Origin: Methylobacterium phyllostachyos
Lineage (GTDB): Bacteria > Pseudomonadota > Alphaproteobacteria > Rhizobiales > Beijerinckiaceae
DNA length: 64,000 bases
Assembly (NCBI RefSeq): GCF_900103445.1
Contig: NZ_FNHS01000005.1
Span: 186,001 to 250,000, forward strand
Reading direction: 5' to 3'
How positions within the stretch are numbered: position 1 is the stretch's first letter; every line of letters starts with the position of its first letter. Below are positions 62,059 to 64,000 of this stretch, in pieces. The notes below the pieces were generated by a model. It did no database searches, had not been told where the DNA came from, and worked only from the letters and a program-made list of their open reading frames with translations. The translations under genes were made by a program, and so were the position numbers.

Positions 62059-62831
62059 CTGCGCGGATCCTCGCCGTTGCCAATCGGAAGGGCGGCACCG
62101 CCAAGACCACCACGGTGGTGAACCTCGCCGCCGCCCTCGCGGATCGCGGCCAGCGGGTGCTGCTCGTCGATCTCGACACGCAGGGTCATGCCGGCCTGGG
62201 CTTCGGGGTGCGCGCGGCGCCGGGCGAGCCGACGGTGCACGATCTCTACCGCGGCACCGGGCGCGGCACCGGGGCAGCGGATCTCGGCCATGCCATCCGT
62301 GGCACGAACGTGCCCCAGGTCGACATCCTGCCGGCCGACCGCGGTTTCTTGGGTCCGGATGGCGCGGTCGCGCCGCTGGCGCTCGCGACGGCGTTGAAGC
62401 CCCTGGCGGCGTCCTACGCGATCACCCTGATCGACACTGCACCGACGGCGGACGCCCTGTTGATCAACGCCCTGGCGAGCGCGCACCACGTCCTCGTCCC
62501 CACCCAGCTCCACCACCTCGCGGTCGATGGCGTCGGCCAGTTCGCCCGCTCGTATTTCCACGTCGCCACGACGCTCAACCCGGAGCTGCGCGGCCTCTCG
62601 ATCATGCCGGTCCAGGTCGATCTGCGCATGACCATGCAGCGGGAGGCGCTGGAGCGGCTCGAGCACCGGTTCGGCCGCGATCGGCTGTTGCCGGGGATCC
62701 GTCCGGATATTGCCCTGGCAGAAGCTTTCGGCCGCGAAGTGCCGCTCCGTTATTTCAAGCCGCGCTCGCGAGCGGTTCAGGATTTTGACGTGCTATGCAG
62801 TCACGTCATGGAAAAAGTTCTGGCGATCTGA
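62055..62831 (+). CDS. ParA-family ATPase of chemotaxis cluster
   Basis: A 258-residue Walker-type ATPase: deviant Walker A RKGGTAKTTTVVNLAAAL, LLVDLDTQGHAGLGFG, and IDTAPTADALLINALASA. There is no partner ParB and no centromere-like repeat nearby. In Rhodobacter sphaeroides a ParA-like protein (PpfA) from a che operon positions the cytoplasmic chemotaxis cluster; this gene next to cheA and with a soluble receptor fits that role. Start ATG 62055 overlaps the STAS stop. A short gap of 66 bases precedes the next cheY. Confidence 0.93.
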   Translation: MTARILAVANRKGGTAKTTTVVNLAAALADRGQRVLLVDLDTQGHAGLGFGVRAAPGEPTVHDLYRGTGRGTGAADLGHAIRGTNVPQVDILPADRGFLGPDGAVAPLALATALKPLAASYAITLIDTAPTADALLINALASAHHVLVPTQLHHLAVDGVGQFARSYFHVATTLNPELRGLSIMPVQVDLRMTMQREALERLEHRFGRDRLLPGIRPDIALAEAFGREVPLRYFKPRSRAVQDFDVLCSHVMEKVLAI

Positions 62832-62897
62832 AAAACCCCATTGCTGAGGAATTTATGATGGTTCTAATCTAAAGATGTCGAAATAGAGAGGTCGGGC

Positions 62898-63284
62898 ATG
62901 TACCGCGTTTTAATTGTTGATGACTCGCCAACGATTTTGGCAAGCATGTCCGGTATCTTGAACAGTGCAGGATACGCCGTGGAGAGGGCCGCCAATGCTG
63001 AGGAGGCGCTCAAGAAAATCCAATCCGGGCTCAGCCCTGCACTGGTGATTACGGATTACCACATGCCCGGCATGCACGGCGTCCAGCTCATTCAGGAGCT
63101 GCGCAAGCTTACGCAGACCCGCTTCACGCCGATGCTCGTGCTGACCACCGAGTCCCAGCAGGAGAAGCGGGACGAGGCGCGGAAAGCGGGCGCGACCGGC
63201 TGGCTGGTGAAGCCGGTCCAGGCCGACAAGCTGCTGCAGGTGGTAAGGCAGGTCGCCCCATCACTCCAGGCCCGCGCTGCTTGA
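62898..63284 (+). CDS. Second CheY-type response regulator
   Basis: A 128-residue receiver domain alone: YRVLIVDDSPTILASMSGIL, phospho-Asp in LVITDYHMPGMHGVQL, LVLTTESQQEKRDEARKAG and the Lys in GWLVKPVQADKL. The 66-base gap before it is AT-richer and ATAGAGAGGTCGGGC provides a ribosome site, so it may have its own promoter. Two CheY proteins for one kinase suggest one output and one phosphate sink. A hairpin follows the gene. Confidence 0.94.
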   Translation: MYRVLIVDDSPTILASMSGILNSAGYAVERAANAEEALKKIQSGLSPALVITDYHMPGMHGVQLIQELRKLTQTRFTPMLVLTTESQQEKRDEARKAGATGWLVKPVQADKLLQVVRQVAPSLQARAA

Positions 63285-63302
63285 TCCGGACGACGCACCT
63301 GT

Positions 63303-63328
63303 GCCGAAACCCGTTTGCGGGCTTCGGC
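63303..63328. terminator. Hairpin after second cheY
   Basis: GCCGAAACCCG (63303-63313) pairs with CGGGCTTCGGC (63318-63328) around a TTTG loop with one mismatch. It lies 19 bases past the cheY stop. No T-run; a terminator or partial terminator before the next gene. Confidence 0.6.
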
Positions 63329-63379
63329 CTCCCGGCCCCGTAGCGTGTCGCCGATCGAGACGCAGCAACTGTTCCCGCG

Positions 63380-64000
63380 ATGCAAACCGCTTCCTCCGCT
63401 GCCCTTAGGCCTGCCGCCCACAGACCTGCCGTCGTTAGGACCGACGTGAAGACGCTGCTCGTCAGCGGTGCCGCAGGCTGCGCGGTCGGCGTCCTGCCGC
63501 TGATCCTTGGCGCGGCGCAACCGACGCAGCTCCTGATCACGGCCGCCGCCTCGATCTGCGGGGGACTGGTGACGCGCGCGGCGCAGCGCTCCGCCGATCC
63601 GGCCCCGGCCGATGCGGCACTCCCACCTCGGCCCATCGATGCGGCCTCTGCTGAGCCGACGCGGAGTGCGCTGCCGGTCGAGAGTCACGTGGCTGTGGCG
63701 GGACGGGATGTGGCGCGGGACCTCGTCGCGCTCGAACCCCTCTTTTCCGTCACGCACGAGCAGTTGCTCAGCATCGTCGCGCAGACGGAGGATGCGGCCG
63801 GCGCCATCATGATGTCCCTGGAGGCGCTCAACGCGGCTCAGATGCGCAGCGCCGGCTGCATCGCCGACACGCGTGAACGGATCGTCGGCTTCGCCGAGCA
63901 GAGCGACACCGCGCTTCACACCCTGGCGCAATCCCTTGGAACCTACCTCGATGGCCGTCTCCGGGAGACTCGGGCGGAGCGGAGCACGGTCGATGCCGCG
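63380..64000 (+). CDS. Membrane protein with helical cytoplasmic part (3' end outside window)
   Basis: An open frame of 207 codons that runs off the end. After a basic start (MQTASSAALRPAAHRP) there are two hydrophobic stretches at about residues 24-60 (TLLVSGAAGCAVGVLPLILG, LLITAAASICGGLV). A Pro/Ala linker follows. From about residue 115 helical sequence begins (LEPLFSVTHEQLLSIVAQTE, DAAGAIMMSLEALNAAQM, GTYLDGRLRETRAERS) that looks like the start of a coiled coil. It may be a membrane-bound signalling partner of the cluster, but I cannot name the family. No frame break is seen to the window end. Confidence 0.75.
   Translation, partial: MQTASSAALRPAAHRPAVVRTDVKTLLVSGAAGCAVGVLPLILGAAQPTQLLITAAASICGGLVTRAAQRSADPAPADAALPPRPIDAASAEPTRSALPVESHVAVAGRDVARDLVALEPLFSVTHEQLLSIVAQTEDAAGAIMMSLEALNAAQMRSAGCIADTRERIVGFAEQSDTALHTLAQSLGTYLDGRLRETRAERSTVDAA

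Overview
The window is GC-rich (long antisense open frames over almost every gene) and looks like chromosome of a Rhizobiales alphaproteobacterium, most likely Methylobacterium or a close relative. The reasons are the nuoA-N order with a long NuoE extension followed by birA, an RNase J gene and methylmalonyl-CoA epimerase; a HemD / mitofilin-like / HemY cluster; an EcfG-like sigma factor; and intergenic palindromes of a kind I associate with this group. The genus is inferred from gene content, not measured.

Layout. (1) 1-18784, minus strand: the complete 14-subunit complex I operon (nuoA to nuoN, with a 69-residue coiled-coil protein between nuoF and nuoG), then birA, rnj and the start of mce. 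(2) 19112-25400: tRNA-Asp, a RidA protein, a DUF1127 protein divergent from a MocR-type regulator, and an OmpR-type two-component pair divergent from a secreted OB-fold/PepSY-like protein, followed by a small Met-Pro repeat protein. (3) 25451-33653, plus strand: a PglK-like ABC exporter, an aldose-1-epimerase-like protein, hemD fused in frame to a mitofilin-like protein, hemY, a Nudix hydrolase and tRNA-Thr. (4) 33900-48300, accessory: a KaiC-like ATPase overlapping an HWE histidine kinase, several small or secreted proteins, a Crp-type regulator divergent from manganese catalase, a CsoR-like regulator with an altered metal site, and an ECF sigma factor carrying a NepR-like N-terminus. (5) 48307-52223: ureide (allantoin) breakdown genes allA and allE with a DctA-type symporter, divergent from a LysR regulator. 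(6) 52640 to the end: a chemotaxis-like cluster with a soluble receptor that has two signalling tips, a triple CheW, CheB, a HEAT-repeat protein, CheR, CheY, CheA, a STAS protein, a ParA ATPase, a second CheY and a membrane protein cut by the window end.

How the parts work together. The first 18 kb encode the NADH:quinone oxidoreductase, with housekeeping genes at its end. The middle mixes heme biosynthesis and envelope genes with stress regulation. The last 11 kb look like a self-contained signalling array. Its receptor has no membrane anchor, and the ParA ATPase suggests that a cytoplasmic cluster is positioned in the cell, by analogy with PpfA/TlpT of Rhodobacter sphaeroides. The two most unusual items are this cluster and the NepR-sigma fusion. 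No insertion sequence, prophage, CRISPR array or rRNA was seen.
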